This document shows positions 51,421 to 63,054 of a stretch of DNA of 64,000 nucleotides, piece by piece (the first letter of the stretch is position 1; each line of letters starts with the position of its first letter). Source of the DNA: Acanthosepion pharaonis (Eukaryota > Mollusca > Cephalopoda > Sepiida > Sepiidae). The notes under the pieces are model-generated. The model saw only the letters and a program-made list of their open reading frames with translations, did not search any database and was not told the origin of the DNA. Both the position numbers and the translations under genes were made by a program. Where the stretch lies: the NCBI GenBank assembly GCA_903632075.3, contig CAHIKZ030004725.1, positions 1,372,501 through 1,436,500 of the forward strand, given 5' to 3'.

Positions 51421-51620
51421 AACTTTGGGCTTGAAAATGACAGGTTCAGTCAAAAGAAGGCTTAAGAGCCACTCATGGTAGAAGGTTATTGAATGAGGTA
51501 TGTGATATGAATGAAGGAGATGGTAGGAAGTGAAGATTATGAACATAAGGAGGATAGATAGCAATTGACCCATGTCTTGAAGATGTAAAAGATTGTAGCG
51601 TTCAGGAATTGGGTGATTAA
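51421..51620. repeat. segment shared with 20.0-20.3 kb
   Basis: GTCAAAAGAAGGCTTAAGAG, CCACTCATGGTAGAAGGTTA and TTGAATGAGG resemble AGGAGCAAAAGCCACTCTTG then GTAGAGACTTACTGAACGAGG near 20070-20110. It probably belongs to the 3' end of the third LINE type. Confidence 0.5.
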
Positions 51621-51739
51621 TTGACTTATTTTTCTTTTTTATTTTTACGAATCTTCAACCCTTTTGGGGTTATTTAATGCTGAAACATTTTGGATTGTAA
51701 GGATAATTCTTTTTTGAGAGTGAATATTGCATTAAAAGT
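51621..51739 (-). mobile_element. SINE-V-like tail fragment
   Basis: ATCTTCAACCCTTTTGGGGT, TATTTAATGCTGAAACATTT and GGATAATTCTTTTTTGAGAG resemble 58570-58650 and the SINE-V edge. Confidence 0.4.
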
Positions 51740-51939
51740 TTTTGGAGAGATAACAATTACTTTTACAGATACAAGTCCTACTATTTATCCCATATACGAG
51801 GGACCAAGAAATCGATTCATACTGTCAGCGAATGTGACGAACTTGACTAGTATTCAAACTCTGCTCTCCGTATATAAAATTGTATACATTATGTGTACCA
51901 TTTTCTTCGATATATAACTAGCGACACCATCGATTTTTC

Positions 51940-52115
51940 CTCTATACAATTTCACTCAAAAGGCTTTGCAGCACGGGTTTCAAGCACTTTCCAAAGCTGG
52001 GTTAACAGCAAGAAATCACTTTTGAGATAAATCGGCCACAATGAGGTTCGAACCCGTGTCTTATGGTAGGAAAGCGGGCGTTTTAACCATGCTTCAGCCA
52101 TCAGGACTTACATTC
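51940..52115 (-). mobile_element. tRNA-derived SINE fragment
   Basis: The minus strand reads GTCCTGATGGCTGAAGCATG, GTTAAAACGCCCGCTTTCC, then B-box GGGTTCGAACCTCATTGTGG, followed by a non-tRNA body (GATTTATCTCAAAAGTGATT, TCTTGCTGTTAACCCAGC). The tRNA-like part lacks convincing acceptor pairing and continues into SINE body, so it is not called a tRNA gene. Confidence 0.65.
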
Positions 52116-52128
52116 ATGTGGGGCACTT

Positions 52129-52640
52129 CTACGTGGTGTAATGGTTAGTGTTATGGGGTCCACCCCTTTTTCATACAAGTGGACTCGACCAGTGTGTACT
52201 TGTACTGCTGCCGTTAAATACCCAGAGTCAGTCAGAATACAGAGAGAGGGAGAGTGAGCAGAGATTGTGATTGAGTTGGAGGTAGAGTAATAGTGTGAGG
52301 TAACCGCTTGTAGAAGTCAGTTACAAGCACGTAGACTCTAAGGAAGTCCTACTTCAAGACTGAATTTACCAAACTGTGTATATATATTATTATTGCTACT
52401 AACCGCGTTTCTGGATCTACTAACCGTATTACCAATTGTATTATTGTGTAAATACATTTATTTGCTATATTTCATTCCTGCGTTTGTCATTCATTGGAGA
52501 CCGAATTTCATCTCGGAATCCACAACAGTTAGCATGCTTGTCTCGCTAGATCAATTAAGATTGAGTAGTGAGTTCGATTTTCACTTGGTGCTCCACACTT
52601 TCGGTCTTGTGCCACATCTAATATACGCTTAGAAAATCAT
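52129..52640 (+). mobile_element. SINE-C copy split by a solo LTR
   Basis: Left: CTACGTGGTGTAATGGTTAG (52129-52148). Right: GTTAGCATGCTTGTCTCGCT (52528 onward), B-box-like GAGTTCGATTTTCACTTGG and CTTGTGCCACATCTAATATA. The two halves join perfectly after removal of 52149-52527 and one GTTAG. Confidence 0.88.
52149..52527 (+). mobile_element. solo LTR, family LTR1, in SINE-C
   Basis: 379 bp, TGTTATGGGGTCCACCCC...CTCGGAATCCACAACA, with a perfect 5-bp duplication GTTAG (52144-52148, 52528-52532). Closest relative is the 17.6-kb copy (shared GTAATAGTGTGAGGTAACCG, GCACGTAGACTCTAAGGAAG, TTGCTACTAACCGCGTT, GCGTTTGTCATTCATT). Confidence 0.93.
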
Positions 52641-52689
52641 TTGGGGCTCTCCTCCCGGATTCTTCCGGGAGGATTGGTAGAGGAGGAGG

Positions 52690-52920
52690 AAGAGATTTTT
52701 CTGCGGTTCTAGTATCTGTTCCGTGTCGCCCCCCCCCCTCCCCCACACACACACACCGTTGCGTAACATCTGTTTTGTAGCTGTGGTATGACCGGCTATG
52801 ATTAGCTAAGACCAGATTAGACCAGCGGCCCGAGTGTTTCCACTAGGGTCTCCACATTAAAAATCAACCTTGTGTCACAACCTGGCTCATTGTGTGTGTG
52901 GTGGTGGGGGGAGTGAAGGT
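52690..52920 (-). repeat. C-rich/CA tract and hairpin repeat
   Basis: CCCCCCCCCCTCCCCCACACACACACAC at 52730-52757, then the minus-oriented relative of the 20.55-kb hairpin repeat (CCAGCGGCCCGAGTGTTTCC). Confidence 0.65.
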
Positions 52921-53495
52921 AAATCTTGGACTTACATTCATGTGAATACATTTTTTTTCTTCGTAACGACACTGTTAGGAATAAAAACTGTATTCCTTAA
53001 ATGCCTGGCGCCATATTGAATAATATACCGATATGATAAAATATTACATAGTTCTCAAAAAAGGTTTTTAAAAAAGAGTTACATTCTATTGATACATGAA
53101 AACCAGCATATATTCATGAAGAATTTAACCTCTTTTGCTGAAACAGCAGTCGGAATCAATACAATTCTTCAGCCCCTCTAAACAACGAACTAAAATCTAA
53201 ACTGGGTATGAGGATAACCTACATCAGTCATTTAATGTCGAAATTTAATTTTCTTGGGAGATTTGAAATAATAAAAAATATTGTATATGTTATTCTGCTT
53301 TCAAAATTGAATACGTGGTAGATGATACTCAGCTTTTGCGTATATACATATATTTTTGTGGACATGATTACTAGAGACGGTGATATGTGTGTTTTATGCT
53401 GTAGTTTTGTTGAAGTTATATTTTGAAATACAGTTGGACTTCTTAAAGAAATTTTAGGATATTACATGGTTCAATGTCTTGAAAGTTCTTTCATG
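52921..53495. other. no gene recognised
   Basis: AT-rich, with no feature identified. Confidence 0.4.
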
Positions 53496-53784
53496 TTGGT
53501 TGTTTGGTTGATTTTGTTTAGCGGCATCAACCTCTATGGGTTAGTTAATGCCAAAATATTCTGAACACAATTTTATGGCTTCAACTACGAATAAAATGCA
53601 TCACTGGTCATTTTCTTTTAAAATTGTATTTTGGTTCATTTTACTATAAATATGTATTGTTGGTAATTTTTTTTATATAAAAATGGATTGCTGGTATTCT
53701 TACTATAAAAATCTATCTTTATACTTTCATAGTGTTTTGCTTGGGTTTTCACTATTAGGCTATAACTGGGACCTTAGCAGGTGC
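53496..53784 (-). mobile_element. SINE-V-like repeat
   Basis: TTGGTTGATTTTGTTTAGCG, CATCAACCTCTATGGGTTAG, TTAATGCCAAAATATTCTG, VNTR units (TATTGTTGGTAATTTTTTT) and GGGACCTTAGCAGGTGCT, where a MITE interrupts it. Confidence 0.75.
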
Positions 53785-53924
53785 TTTCTGAAAACTTGTA
53801 CTTGTGTATAATATGTCCATATTTTTTACTTTTAACTTTTGTTCAAAATTGATCATATTATATATTTTTTAACAAAAAAGGTAAAAAGAGGGTCTTATTA
53901 TACAGAAGTACATGTTTTCAGAAA
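53785..53924. mobile_element. short foldback MITE in SINE-V
   Basis: 140 bp with inverted ends TTTCTGAAAACTTGTACTTG / CAAGTAC-type: right end AGAAGTACATGTTTTCAGAAA. Complementarity continues imperfectly inward for ~45 bp (GTGTATAATATG / CTTATTATAC; TTTTTACTTTT / AAAAAGGTAAAAAG). Confidence 0.8.
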
Positions 53925-55204
53925 ATTTTACTCAGTTTAAAAGGCCTATGGAAAATAAACCCTATCTCCAACACAATTACATACCCACATACACTCCATA
54001 TTAAAACACGGCTAAACTTTATTTTCTACCCAATAACAGACAAGATTACAAACGTATCACAGAGTTTCCACAATACAACATATACCGTTTAAGTCAAAGT
54101 GTTTATAGTTTAGAAATTAACATCACCATATGAAATTGTTTGACCAATCAGGGAAAAACTAAAATCGAACGTACTTTCGGGAAAAATTCATCAGGAAACC
54201 CCACGGGTTTCGACATTCAGCTGTAGATATGCAACTGTTTCTACCCCAACGCGTGTTGAAAGAAACACGTGTCGGCGTCTTCAAAAAAAATCGCCTCCAA
54301 CAATAACAACAACAACAGTAGAGATGGCCAGTGAATCTTCGCTGATGATCATGTGTCGGCGACATCAAACGGATCATCTACAACAACATAGCAGAGACAG
54401 TTAGTGAATATTTGCTAACGATAAAAATCTTTTCTCAACCACAGATTTTTATATGTTTATATATTAAAAAAAGAAGTATATTCAGATAAGGCCAACGCAT
54501 CGCCAGAACAACTTACGACTGATCAATAACAGTGTCATAGATTGAAACCAAATTTAGTCTTATTTAATTTTAAGTCTTATTAAAAAGTAGTTGGTGTTCA
54601 TTCACTCCCCCACCTGCATCTCAAAAGCAAATGGATGGTTGATTGGGTAAAATTTTTTATAGAAAATATTAATTTTACTTCAAATTATTTCAAAATTGTT
54701 ATTTTCCATAAAAAAAATCTGGCAGCCATAACAATGAATTATTTGAAACATAACGGTGTACTTTCCAACTGCTGTTATTCGAAGATGACAACACGACTTA
54801 AACATCCGCTTTTAACTGAGTGATAGGGGTTGGAATAATGGCAGCTGTGTATTAAGTATGTGCATGCATACCGGAAGTAGTTTGAAATGCCTAGAAGAAA
54901 AGAAAGGATTTTAGGCTCCGTTGGTCTTCCATAAGAATCGAATAGCAATCAAAATGTTGTCAATATCAGCAACTATTGTTCTGCACTTTGTAATGTGAGC
55001 ATCAAAAATGGCGTTGGGCGACAAAGGACACGCAGGCATTTTATTTTTAAAAAACAACTTCCTGTAATCTCTTTGTGTCTGAAAATAATTTCCTGTAAGA
55101 AAATTTCACTCCCAGACAATGCAAATATATTAAAAATGTCTTCTTTTTTTAAAACGCAGTTAGCTAAACTGTACGCATGCGCACCGAAACCCACCCAAGT
55201 TTAT

Positions 55205-55207
<3 letters not shown>
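53925..55207. other. no gene recognised
   Basis: About 1.28 kb without a recognised element. Short open frames (for example 54635-54823 plus, 54995-55273 plus) have no motif. Candidate single-copy DNA. Confidence 0.45.

Positions 55208-55256
<49 letters not shown>
55208..55256. repeat. (CA)n microsatellite
   Basis: Alternating CA. Confidence 0.95.
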
Positions 55257-55257
<1 letters not shown>

Positions 55258-55560
55258 CTTGTTTAATATATAGTACCATTGTCAGATATGTGTTTACAAA
55301 TATGAATATATTGAAAATAGCAACAGGAAATTCAATTTTAAAGAAAGATTTATAGATAACTGAAAACAAAAGAAAAAATAAGGATATTTTTAATAAACAA
55401 AATCTTATCTCTCAACTTAAGTATGCCTATGGTTGAGCAACGAGGAGAGTCCTTGAACAGATTATTTTAAGTAGGTTCCATTCTGAAGACTATCGAACAA
55501 AAATGGCTGCATGTAAAAGTTTGAATTAGCTATACAGATACGATAATTATTTAATGATTA
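55257..55560. other. no feature recognised
   Basis: No coding or repeat evidence. Confidence 0.4.
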
Positions 55561-55930
55561 TATATATTGTCGTTGGCATCCGCTAGCCTCAGGATCATCA
55601 TCCTCTCTCTCTCTCTCTATTCCTCTTCTCTTCCATGGTGGCGAGGATGGCTGTGAATCAAAGAGATTTTGATGAGGCCATTCGCGTCAATTTGATTTTG
55701 GTGGACAACTTTGCGCGACGGAAAAGCCCACACACTTTGTCACAAGTACCTTCTTCGCGGCTCAAAGGGGATTCGGACAGGTGAGATCTGGCAAACTTGG
55801 TTGCATCCTGCTGTCGAATGCTTGATCTATTAAGGTCCGCCTTGGTTTACGCCAACCCGACCGGTGCAGCCCTCTTTCGCCAGTTTGACCGCTGGGATTG
55901 TGTAGATCTTTGCTTATTCTCGTGTAACGC
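55561..55930 (+). repeat. direct duplicate Q, copy 1 (possible gag-like fragment)
   Basis: Contains NQRDFDEAIRVNLILVDNFA and RRKSPHTLSQVPS (55656-55755), a stop, then RMLDLLRSALVYANPTGAAL (55816-55875). Composition is richer in G+C than the surroundings and resembles once-coding DNA. The family is not recognised. Confidence 0.5.
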
Positions 55931-55984
55931 AAATATATACAACACCCTTATAAAATCACATCAATTGTACCTATATTAAAACTT

Positions 55985-56445
55985 CTATTCTCGTGTCGGT
56001 ACCCGCATCAGATTATTGGGATCGTCATACTCTCCCCCGATTCCCTTTCTCCCCACTGGTTAGCGGGGGTGGAGATTACTGTGATTCAAAGAGATTTTGA
56101 CGAGGCCATTCGCGTCAATTTGATTTTGGTGGACAACTCTGCGCGACGGAAAAGCCCACACACTTTGCCAGAAGCACATCCCTCGCTGTCGAATGCTTGA
56201 TCTATTAAGGTCCGCCTTGGTTTACGCTAGCCCGACTGACGCTGCCCTCTTCCGCCATTCTGGCCGCTGTGATCGTGTAGATCTTTGCCTATTGTGCCGT
56301 TGGGTTTGTGGCCATGTTGGTGCGCGTTTCACTGAATGCCGCTCTTACTTTGCTCCGTCTCCGGTGAGCCCATTCTACACCAATCTTGACCACACGTTGT
56401 GTTTAATTAAACACAAGAATATCGATGAATAACTGTCGAAAATCA
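55985..56445 (+). repeat. direct duplicate Q, copy 2 with zinc-knuckle-like end
   Basis: It repeats copy 1 (offset 428 bp in the first part, 374 in the second) and extends farther: SPTDAALFRHSGRCDRVDLC, then LCRWVCGHVGARFTECRSYF (56287-56346). The C..C...C..H/C spacing recalls, but does not match exactly, the CCHC knuckle of retroelement Gag proteins. The frame is shifted within the copy. Function is not assignable. Confidence 0.45.
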
Positions 56446-57379
56446 AGTTTGACTTCTCTCTATCCTGGCTATGCTTGTGAAAGACTATAGTCAATGGTGC
56501 CGTCGGTAAAATTAATTAACTTCAACAGCACTCATTAACAAGTGTAAAAATAACAACTTTTATTTATAGTACAATGATTAAGATCATAAATACATAAACA
56601 AAAGAGAACAGATCTTAGCTGACTGAGGCTCCAGGGATAATGTTGGTCTACTTGCGGTGATACCAGTTCGATCTTACTTTTGCTCTTTCGACAACTGCTT
56701 TCAATGTGTGGGTAGGGAGGACCCCAATTGCACTGCCAATAATAATGCTTGACCAATAGTCTTCAGTAATACGCATCGAAGGGGATGAAGGAAAGCTCCG
56801 AAGAACCCAATATGATCTAATATACGATATGATCCAATCAAAATAATGGCCCTATGTTGTAAGAATTGGAGAGGTGACAAGAAGCTCCATTCCAACTCTT
56901 CTCTCATTGGCGGGCCAATCAAAATTGTGGCCTTGCATTACTCATATACACACCTTGAGTGGAACATTTCCATATGACCTGATTATCACAGGTGTCATTG
57001 TCACTTCCATTTGAAAGTGTGTCATATCCTTGATCAAAACAAACCTGACCTTTGTGTCACTCATATAAACTAATAAGTCCTTTATCAAAGGAAAACAACA
57101 CTAAAGTTCAACAGACCAAAGTGTGTACCTAACGACCAACGCCACCCAAGCTTACAATTTCATCTCTCACACTATACTCCAAAAGTGACACAAACCTGAA
57201 AATTTATGGTATCGCATTTTTTGACAGGAAAAATATTTTTCCTCCATAGAAATAAATAGATCTCCAACCTTTAACACCAGTCATGGTGTCATAGGTTGGT
57301 TGCGTTCAGTCTGGTCACACCCCGTCGACCTTACCGCCATGGTTAAACCTACAGCAGTTGTAACCCCAGACGGCCTTGC
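56446..57379. other. no gene recognised
   Basis: About 930 bp. It contains an approximate internal repeat of GGGCCAATCAAAATxxTGGCC-like sequence (56835, 56914). No coding evidence. Confidence 0.4.
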
Positions 57380-57380
57380 C

Positions 57381-57430
<50 letters not shown>
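57380..57430. repeat. (CA)n-(TA)n microsatellite
   Basis: CA run then TA run. Confidence 0.95.
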
Positions 57431-57431
<1 letters not shown>

Positions 57432-57930
57432 TGTCATCCACAGACAGACTGTTTAACTGTATCACAGCTCATCAGTGGATGTCCGGTTGCCTCTAGCTAG
57501 GATCGAAACCCGACTGAATTGGCGTCAGTAGGGGGTTCTACCACGAAGCACGGCAGGGATGAAGGTGAATTTAAGCGTACTTATTTTTAGATAAACACAC
57601 TGGCTGAGAGAACTCGATTCGATTTACCGAAGAGTCTTGTATTATTAGCCGTAATAGTCACTGTTTACAAACTCACACTTCCTCCCTAGAGAGCTCAACC
57701 GAAATACGAAAGCAGAATTTTTTTAATTTTTTTTGTGAAAGTCGTAGCTCTTCCGATCTGATACTATCTGCCCGGTGGGGGGAAAAACTGACTAGTTACA
57801 TTTAATGACACGAAAACCAAACTATTTAGATTTCGGGTGAACCTTACTGTAAAAAGGTCATACACAAGTAATGTGTAAAAAGAAAATATTTAATGAATGA
57901 AAGAAAGAAATGTATTGCTTCTTAACCTTA
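57431..57930. other. no gene; tRNA-like fragment near 57490-57550
   Basis: The minus strand has GTCGGGTTTCGATCCTAGC, a B-box-like stretch with GTGCTTCGTGGTAGAACCCC. Possibly another SINE; evidence is thin. Confidence 0.35.
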
Positions 57931-57936
57931 CCATCT

Positions 57937-58425
57937 GTCGTAGCATACCTACGGACGATGATGGGTACGCCCCCATTCTCATAAATACAGTAGTGAAAAC
58001 TGTATGTGTTGGTCGGCCGGACTTCAGTTGGAGATTCGTCTTCAGTTGGGCTGTTTAGGCTCTCTGCCTTCGGATAGAGAGCATCCTCAAACGAGGCTTT
58101 GTTGAAGGACAGAGTCTCGTCTCGGGAAACACCTACCCGACCCCATTTTATACGGGGCCTACGGGGAATATTTGGCTGAGCATACGGACTCGGGAACCCC
58201 ACATTAAATTCGGCTTTGTGCCACATCTGACTGCGTGGGGCGGTTGGTAGATACCGTCTGCGGTTGGAGATTCAATGTGGAATTCACTTGACTCACTTCT
58301 AGCAGTTGACTGCTACTTCTACGCGCCGTTGGCAAATCTTATATGTGTTGTTCATGTCCTAAGTATTATCGATCATTACCAACCTTCGTTTGATTGTTCT
58401 ATTCAGTAACCTTTCCTAGGTTACA
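57937..58425. mobile_element. LTR-like repeat, family LTR2 (long copy)
   Basis: TGTCGTAGCATACCTACGGA...CTTTCCTAGGTTACA, flanked by CCATC (57932-57936) and ACATC (58426-58430). It shares both ends with 43001-43231. The middle holds part of a 122-codon minus-strand frame (57858-58226) of unknown identity. Confidence 0.6.
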
Positions 58426-58554
58426 ACATCCAATATGTCTTTGAAGTGGGATTATTATGTAGAAAACAAACGGATACTCATGATACTTAACGTCAAGAAG
58501 ACGACTCACCTTCTAAGAGGGGATAATTTTTATATATCAGCAGCAATTGTGGGT
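58426..58554. other. no feature recognised
   Basis: Short spacer. Confidence 0.35.
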
Positions 58555-58660
58555 TTGATTGATAGATTTGTTTTTTACGGATTATCAACCTTTTGCGGGT
58601 TATTTCAATCCTAAAAATATTTTTTAGAATGTAAGTTTTTTTTAGAGATAATAATGATTT
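58555..58660 (-). mobile_element. SINE-V-like tail fragment
   Basis: TTACGGATTATCAACCTTTT, GCGGGTTATTTCAATCCTAA and AAATATTTTTTAGAATGTAA resemble 51625-51720. Confidence 0.4.
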
Positions 58661-58800
58661 ACCGATACTGATTAACCCATAGCTATAGGGAGAAGAGGTG
58701 TATTCATAACTTTCCTAAGGGTAGTTGCATGTAAGAGAATATAACGAACACGGTTGGAATTGGACGATTAACAATTCCGATCCATTATCGATTACACCTC
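58661..58800 (-). mobile_element. SINE-G 5' part
   Basis: On the plus strand, ACCCATAGCTATAGGGAGAA, GAGGTGTATTCATAACTTTC, CTAAGGGTAGTTGCATGTAA and CGATCCATTATCGATTACACCTC correspond in reverse to SINE-G head and body. Confidence 0.65.
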
Positions 58801-58929
58801 TTGTACATCCAAGCTTACAGGTGCAAGAGCACTACGAGTCGACTGTCTAATAAATAACAATTAAGACACCTGAGTTCCTGCAAACTAACATTACCATTTG
58901 ATTCACAATTACTGAATCTCAATTCTTTC

Positions 58930-61900
58930 TGAGAAAGGTAACTTCACAAATTACCAAAATTTATAATTTTATTGCATTTCTACCTCCACGACTAGTGACG
59001 AAAACACCTAGCAACATTCTGAATACTCACAACTACGATGAGTTAAAAAAGACTTTGAGACGCACGGACAAACGAAGCCAGAACTGCTAGATAAATGTCC
59101 ACCTCCATTATTACAGGTCGATCATCATTTTACCTGAGGAAATGTTGTCGACTTAAAAAAAAAAATACTGAAGATAAGCAACGACATAGTGTTACACAAA
59201 TTTTTACACGCATTACCATCTTCCACCGCCTTTGTGTTAGCAACACAAAAATATTTAAACCTGGCCAGGCTGGGACAATTGGCGGACGAATTGATGCCTT
59301 TAATACAAGTCACTGTTAAAATAAGCACGTGTAATCAAATTCAAACGAAAGAAGTGCCCACTAAAACCTTATGGTCTCAAACTTTTCCAAAAAGGAGACA
59401 ATTACAAAAAATATGCAGAGCAAACATTTATTATGTGAAAGTGGCGTGTTCATGTAAACACTGATGTAAATGGCTAAACAAAAAGACATGTGATTCAACA
59501 GCCAATTCCGCGTCTATCTTCACCAATTAGGCGAACGATGACATCCCCCCTATCATTCTGCCATTATTAAAGATACCAGCAAAATTGGGGACAAAAACAT
59601 TTCATTCATAATAGATACCGATGCTAGCTTATCTATTATCTCACAAAGCTACGTCAACAGTATATCAACGGAGCCAACACCAGTTTCTCTAACCACGGCT
59701 ACAAGTTCAGACATACGATGCTACGGGCAAATTAAAACCCACTGAGATAAACATACCGACACTTCGACGATATTTTCTGTGGACGTTCACAGTAGCGGAC
59801 ATTCAACAGCCCCTCGTAGGATTCGATTTCCTATTGATAGATTGCCAACAGATTATAAATGACACAATATCGAGTTCAAAGAAACTACAAACATTCAAAG
59901 ACTCTATCAACTTAGTCTTGAATAATAATATACCTGATTTCATTAAAGGCTTTATAAATATATATATCCCAACATTATATCTCCACATACCAACTTAGCA
60001 AGCACATATGCAGGAGTATATCATAGAATTGATACAGGCAGTCAGGGTCTTACCTTTACCAAGGCAAGACGTCTATCAGAAGGGAAAACCCAGGCAATAA
60101 AAAGGAATTTTTGAAATTGCAAAATGATGGTGTTTCTGATAGTGAATGTGTTAGCCTCCTACACGTTGTAAAGAAGCCAGATGACAATTTCAAAAGTGGT
60201 GGTGATTACTGCGCGTTAAACAGCATTACAAAAAGCGATAAATACCCCCGCCCGAACATTAATTCAATTGCTGATAAACTAGCTCTAAAAACAAGATTTA
60301 GCAAAATCAACCGGGTATCAATATACCATCAAATCAAAATGCACCCGCATGATATAAATAAAAAAAAAGATTTCTCCTCTCGGATTGCATGAATGCAAAT
60401 ACATCCTATTTGGACTAAAGAATGCAACATCCACTTTTCAAAGATACATGGACAAGACCTTTCAATATGTTGACTGTGTAGTTACATACATTGATGATAT
60501 CCTTATTTTAAGCGATAATTCTTCAGCGTGCATAAAAGACATTGAAACTCTTATGGTAATAATCTAAAAATTTCAATAGCAAAGTCGACATTTGATGTGA
60601 CTTCAGTCGAATTTGGCGTTATAATATTAGCTCTGACAGTATTAAACCTACACAAAATAACGTTAGTGCATTACAGAATTTCCCCCTCTTAATGACAGTA
60701 AGAATCTTCGTCGTTTCTTAGGAATGGTAAATTTTTATAGAAAATTAATCCCAAACTTTGCAGACATAGTCATGCCATTAACAGAAAAAAATGCGTATAT
60801 GCAGTAATATTACATTTATATTAAATGACTTGGAACTGCAATCATTTACTGATATTAAAAGCAGAATCAATGAATTTCCGTTTTTAGCTCACCAACGCTT
60901 TGACTGTACTGAATATCAGGTGATTACTGATAGCAATAATTATGCAATTGATGCAGCCCGACATCAAATAGTAGTAGAAAGAGTGCTAATTCCAATCAAG
61001 TTCTTCTCTAAAATGTTAACTTAAGCGAGATATTCGATTTTCGATAAGGAACTTTTTGCGGTATATTCAGCTACGTTATATTTTAAACATATTTTCAAAG
61101 GAAAACAAGTTTTATTATTAACTGACTATAAGCATTTGTGTGACACATTCCGTAGTCTAAAACCTGCTAAGTCAGATAGACAGCAGCGGCAATTAGCAAT
61201 CCTCACAGAATATATATATCAGATATAGGCCACATAAAGGGAGATCAAAACGTTATAGCTGACTGCTTGTTTAGCTCTGCCCTATCAGTAATGGTAGATC
61301 TGTGTAAGTTGCCAGATATAACTGCTGCGCAACTTAAGGACCCTGAGTTACAATAATTTCCAGACTTAAAAAAATACAATTTTAGCACTAATGTTAATAG
61401 TTCCATATACTGTGCTAATACTACCGGTGTTCCCAGACCATATATATCTGCTGAATTACGAAAATCTATTTTCGATAGCATTCACACAATATCACACCCA
61501 GAAATTAAAATCTCGTGTAAACGTATCACAAAAAGATGTTTGGCTTCAGGGCAATAAAAGAAATGTGTAATGAACTTGCCAGAAAAGTAAAATTCAGACA
61601 TAATCAATATGCTATTCACCTATTGAATTGCCTACTAGTCGCTTTAATACGGTTCACTTGGATATAATTGGTCCATTCCTTGTTACTAGCAGACATTATG
61701 AACCATACAATACTCCTTACAGAAACATGTTAACCTGTATTGACTGTACAACTGAGTGGATGAAAGCAGAATCATTACCAGATATAACAATAACAGCACG
61801 AACTGTGGTCAATGTATTCGTTCACACGTGGATCACACGTTGAGGTGTTCTTCTTCACGCGATAACCGATCGTAGTACTCAGTTTGAGAGCGAATTGTTT

Positions 61901-62600
61901 TCAGAGATAGTCTGGTTCTATAGATTGCACACGGCTAGCTACCATCCGCAAATGAACGGAATGATTGAACGCGCACATACAACAATTAAGACAGCATTAA
62001 TAGCTAGAAAGGCATCATAGCTGAAATTCTATTTCAGTAATACTAATGGGTATCCTTGCCACACCTAATTCTTCCAATAGTTCACCCTTCTTTATGAATG
62101 CATATAATGATTACTCAGTTGTTAATAGATGATACAAACGATATCATAGATAATCAGAAGTTTGCTAAGGAGTTACAACGCACTTTAGACTCCTTACAGT
62201 CAACAAAGATTATAGCTCTGTAAATAAATCACGTCAGTATGTTCCTGGGAAGCTTAAAACATGTTAAAGTGTATGGCTAAGAGTAGACAGAGTTCGCAAG
62301 CTTCTGGAAGTCCCTTACATTGGTCCCTTCTAAGTGTTACGTAGAACTGACAAATATTTTGTAACTAAAATGAACGAGATACAGTCAACAGTATTAATAG
62401 ATAGATTAAAACCACACATTGAACCTAAAAGTGATAAGCAGATAATAACGAAAAAGCAACCTCATAATGATGATATAATGGATACAGAAAACCTAGATAG
62501 AAATATAAGCCTAGTCATACGAAAGCAGGTAGGAAAGTTTCTTGGAGAAGAGACAACCAATATCACTACTTTTAGACTCCGCTACTAGGTGGGGAGGTTT
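58930..62600 (+). pseudogene. Gypsy-type LTR retrotransposon gag-pol remnant
   Basis: Gag-like region 58960-59520 (LVLATQ-like, LARLGQLADELM, CRANIYYVKVACSCKH). Protease near 59595-59660 with DTDAS where DTG(A/S) is expected. RT 60108-60580: KKPDDNF, GDYCALN, DKYPRPNI, FSKINRVSIYHQIK (Asp of the first catalytic box reads Asn), LFGLKNATSTFQRYMDK, YIDDILIL. RNase H-like 60640-61180 (RRFLGMVNFYRKLIPNF, KELFAVYSA, LLLTDYKHL). Integrase core 61640-62020: TVHLDIIGPF, ITDRSTQFES, NGMIERAHTTIK (D, D and E visible), and a C-terminal DRLKPHIEP near 62400. This order (PR-RT-RH-IN) is Gypsy/Metaviridae-type. More than ten stops and frameshifts and two altered catalytic sites make it inactive. No 5' LTR was found. 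Confidence 0.92.
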
Positions 62601-62602
62601 GT
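62588..62602 (+). other. polypurine tract candidate
   Basis: GGTGGGGAGG lies directly after the pol remnant and before TGTAGCAAGAGAC, the expected place of the plus-strand primer and the start of a 3' LTR. Confidence 0.55.
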
Positions 62603-62885
62603 AGCAAGAGACAAAAAGTTATCTCGCCTTGAACTAAGACAAAAAATAGCAATAAAATTAATTATAAATTCTCACAAGAATAAAAAACAGTCATGTGATC
62701 TGATAAGAACTGCACGAGACATCGTTAGGCGGGAAAAGTCAATCTTTCTCTTTTTGGCCTGTGAAGTTACAGTAATAAGTCACAATTTCAGACTCGTGAC
62801 AACCAAATAGATGAGTACAACATTTATGTTGTTTTTGGTACCAGTCTTTTGCAACAAGATATATGCAAACATTGTATTAAAATTT
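62603..62885 (+). mobile_element. putative 3' LTR of the Gypsy remnant
   Basis: Starts TGTAGCAAGAGAC after the polypurine tract. Its end could not be fixed because no second LTR is present for comparison. Confidence 0.35.
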
Positions 62886-62887
62886 TT

Positions 62888-62947
<60 letters not shown>
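62888..62947. repeat. (AT)n microsatellite
   Basis: Alternating AT of about 60 bp. Confidence 0.95.
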
Positions 62948-62951
<4 letters not shown>

Positions 62952-63054
62952 GTGTTTGCTTGAACTTTTCGTATATTTATGTTGTCATATATTTCATACA
63001 CTTTAAACAAGCTCTATGCTACATATACCCGCACAAATTTATATCTGCCTTGTC

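Noticed and set aside
52030..52110. Functional tRNA gene
   Set aside because: A and B boxes are visible, but the acceptor stem does not pair convincingly and the sequence runs on into a SINE body.
57858..58226. Independent 122-codon gene on the minus strand
   Set aside because: Most of it lies inside an LTR-like repeat whose other copy lacks the region. No recognisable product.
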